15,317 nucleotides of DNA from Gemmatimonadota bacterium (GTDB lineage Bacteria; Gemmatimonadota; Gemmatimonadetes; Gemmatimonadales; Gemmatimonadaceae). The notes under the pieces were generated by a model that was given only the letters and a program-made list of their open reading frames with translations, had not been told where the DNA came from and did no database searches. Below, piece by piece: positions 13,822 through 15,317 of the stretch. A program made the translations under genes and the position numbers. Location of the stretch: the NCBI GenBank assembly GCA_016794735.1, contig JAEUJK010000690.1, positions 1-15,317 of the forward strand, in the 5' to 3' direction. Position 1 is the first letter of the stretch. The number at the start of each line of letters is the position of its first letter.

Positions 13822-15317
13822 GTGACCGACCTTTCTCTCGACGACCTGAACCTGGCCCTGGCGGGACGCTACGCCGTGGAGCGGGAGATCGCGTCCGGCG
13901 GGATGGCCACCGTGTACCTGGCGACCGACGTCAAGCACCAGCGACGCGTGGCGCTCAAGGTCATGAAGCCCGGGGTGACAGAGGACGGCGGAACGTCGCG
14001 GTTCCTCAGGGAGATCGGCGTCACGGCGCGGCTGGCGCACCCGCACATCCTCCCGCTGCTCGATTCCGGCGACCTGTTCGGGTTGCCGTACTACGCGATG
14101 CCGTTCGTGGACGGCGAAACGCTGCGCGAGCGGATCGCCCGCGACGGCCGGCTCGTGGTGGCCGAGGCCGTCCACCTGGCGGCCGAAGTTGCCGACGCCC
14201 TCGCGTATGCCCACGCGCAGGGGATCATCCATCGCGACATCAAGCCGGCGAACATCCTGCTGGCGGGCCGTCACGCGATCGTCGCGGACTTCGGCGTGGC
14301 CAAGGCCCTGTCGCCGACACCGGTCGCTGTCTCGGTCGACGACCTGACGCAGGCAGGGAATGCCGTCGGGACGGTGGCGTACATGAGTCCCGAGCAGGCC
14401 GTCGGAGAACCGAACTTGGACGGCCGGTCCGACCTGTTCAGCCTTGGCATCGTGTTGTTCGAGATGCTCGTTGGCGAGAAGGCATTCGGGGGTGCCACCG
14501 TGCAGGAGCAGATGGCGCGGCGTTTCTCGGGCGTGATTCCCTCCGCACGCGCGCGGCGCGTGGAGGTGCCGCACGAACTCGATGCGCTGCTCCGCAAGGT
14601 GCTGGCGACCGATCCGTCCGACCGGTTCGCCACCGCCAGTGAGTTCGAGATTGCCCTCCTGGCCGCCCTGCGTGGCAGCACGGCGCCGTTTGCCACGGGG
14701 GCGATCCACCTCGCGCGTGCGCCGGAGGACGTGCCCAGCATCGCCGTCCTGCCGTTCCGCAACCTGGGTGGCGACGCCGACAGCGACTACCTCTCGGATG
14801 GCATCACCGAGGAAATCCTCACGCAACTCTCGCTGCGGCGCACCATGCGCGTGTGCGCACGCCATTCGTCGTTTGCCTTTCGTGACACCACGGACGATGT
14901 CCAGACGATCGGCAACCGCTTGGGGGTGCGGCACCTGTTGACGGGAAGCGTGCGTCGCGCGGCCGATCGCTTGCGCGTGACGGCCCAGCTGGTGGATGCG
15001 AGCACGGGCTTCCAGGCCTGGTCTGGCCGCTACGATCGGGCCGTCGCCGATGTCTTCGCGATCCAGGACGAGATCGGCGTCGCGATCGCCCAGGCGCTCA
15101 ACGTCACCTTGCTCGGTGAGTTGTCGGCGCCCATCCAGACGGCGGCGCCGCGCGTCGAGGTGTACGAGGCGGTGCTCAAGGCGCGTCATGCGTGGAACCA
15201 GCGCACCGACGCCGCCATGCAACACGCCATCGACCAGTATCACGAAGCCCTGCGCCTCGATCCCGAGTACGCGCCGGCGTGGGCGGGGTTGGCGCAGGTC
15301 TACGTGACGCGTGGCGT
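13822..15317 (+). CDS. Serine/threonine protein kinase fused to TolB-like and TPR domains (partial, runs off the window)
   Basis: The first 498 codons of a bacterial Hanks-type kinase; the end lies beyond the window. Seen: a nucleotide loop 'EIASGGMATVYLA' (residues 22-34; the usual first Gly is Ala24), catalytic Lys46 in 'VALKVMK', 'HRDIKPANIL' from 137, DFG at 156-158, and 'GTVAYMSPEQ' in the activation segment. The kinase ends near 280. After a linker of about 25 residues, a TolB/CadC-like domain begins at 304 ('VPSIAVLPFRNLGGD') and runs to about 425. TPR helices follow ('YHEALRLDPEYAPAWAGLAQ' from 473). There is no transmembrane segment between kinase and TolB-like parts, so this portion looks cytoplasmic. 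The GTG at 13822 is the only sensible start seen: no in-frame ATG lies close upstream, and the kinase fold begins about 15 residues later. Kinase/TolB/TPR proteins of this style are abundant in Gemmatimonadota. Targets are unknown; the divergent cyclase protein is a possible partner. Confidence 0.9.
   Translation, partial: MTDLSLDDLNLALAGRYAVEREIASGGMATVYLATDVKHQRRVALKVMKPGVTEDGGTSRFLREIGVTARLAHPHILPLLDSGDLFGLPYYAMPFVDGETLRERIARDGRLVVAEAVHLAAEVADALAYAHAQGIIHRDIKPANILLAGRHAIVADFGVAKALSPTPVAVSVDDLTQAGNAVGTVAYMSPEQAVGEPNLDGRSDLFSLGIVLFEMLVGEKAFGGATVQEQMARRFSGVIPSARARRVEVPHELDALLRKVLATDPSDRFATASEFEIALLAALRGSTAPFATGAIHLARAPEDVPSIAVLPFRNLGGDADSDYLSDGITEEILTQLSLRRTMRVCARHSSFAFRDTTDDVQTIGNRLGVRHLLTGSVRRAADRLRVTAQLVDASTGFQAWSGRYDRAVADVFAIQDEIGVAIAQALNVTLLGELSAPIQTAAPRVEVYEAVLKARHAWNQRTDAAMQHAIDQYHEALRLDPEYAPAWAGLAQVYVTRG

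Noticed and set aside
13780..15243. Open frame of about 487 codons on the minus strand opposite the kinase
   Set aside because: The plus strand encodes all kinase motifs in frame to the window end; this frame is its reverse shadow.

Overview
The window is GC-rich (roughly two thirds by eye) and gene-dense, with eight protein genes and no intergenic gap above about 135 bases. I see no rRNA, tRNA, CRISPR array, insertion sequence or attachment site. The style fits Gemmatimonadota or a neighbouring phylum: a serine/threonine kinase opening with an 'LALAGRYAVEREI..GGMATVYLA' type start and fused to TolB-like and TPR domains, a cyclase/ATPase/TPR regulator, and a PQQ enzyme with its own small cytochrome c. 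This placement is inferred from protein style, not from a marker gene.

Layout. (1) 1-2832, minus strand: a small periplasmic c-type cytochrome followed by a PQQ-dependent sugar/alcohol dehydrogenase, a plausible periplasmic oxidation module. (2) 2967-10402, plus strand: a tight four-gene operon (gaps of 3, 4 and 19 bases). It encodes an FAD-dependent phytoene-desaturase-like oxidoreductase, a Met/Trp-rich two-part protein of unknown function, a trans-polyprenyl diphosphate synthase, and a 1157-residue protein with two copies of an acetoacetate-decarboxylase-like module and a long helical tail. A GC-rich hairpin overlaps the operon's last stop codon. (3) 10419-13697, minus strand: a zinc-ribbon / class III nucleotide cyclase / AAA ATPase / TPR signalling protein, convergent with the operon. 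(4) 13822 to the window end, plus strand: a kinase/TolB-like/TPR protein, divergent from the cyclase protein and cut by the window edge.

The most interesting part is the four-gene operon. The synthase should make a linear isoprenoid diphosphate. The FAD enzyme is of the class that desaturates, isomerises or oxidises long isoprenoids. The tandem decarboxylase-like protein has the fold of an enzyme working on beta-keto acids or other small hydrophobic carbonyl compounds. The operon's second and fourth proteins share an unusual Met/Trp-rich segment, suggesting assembly at a membrane or lipid/granule surface. I know of no characterised pathway with this gene set. The combination is a candidate undescribed isoprenoid-lipid pathway, but its product cannot be read from sequence.
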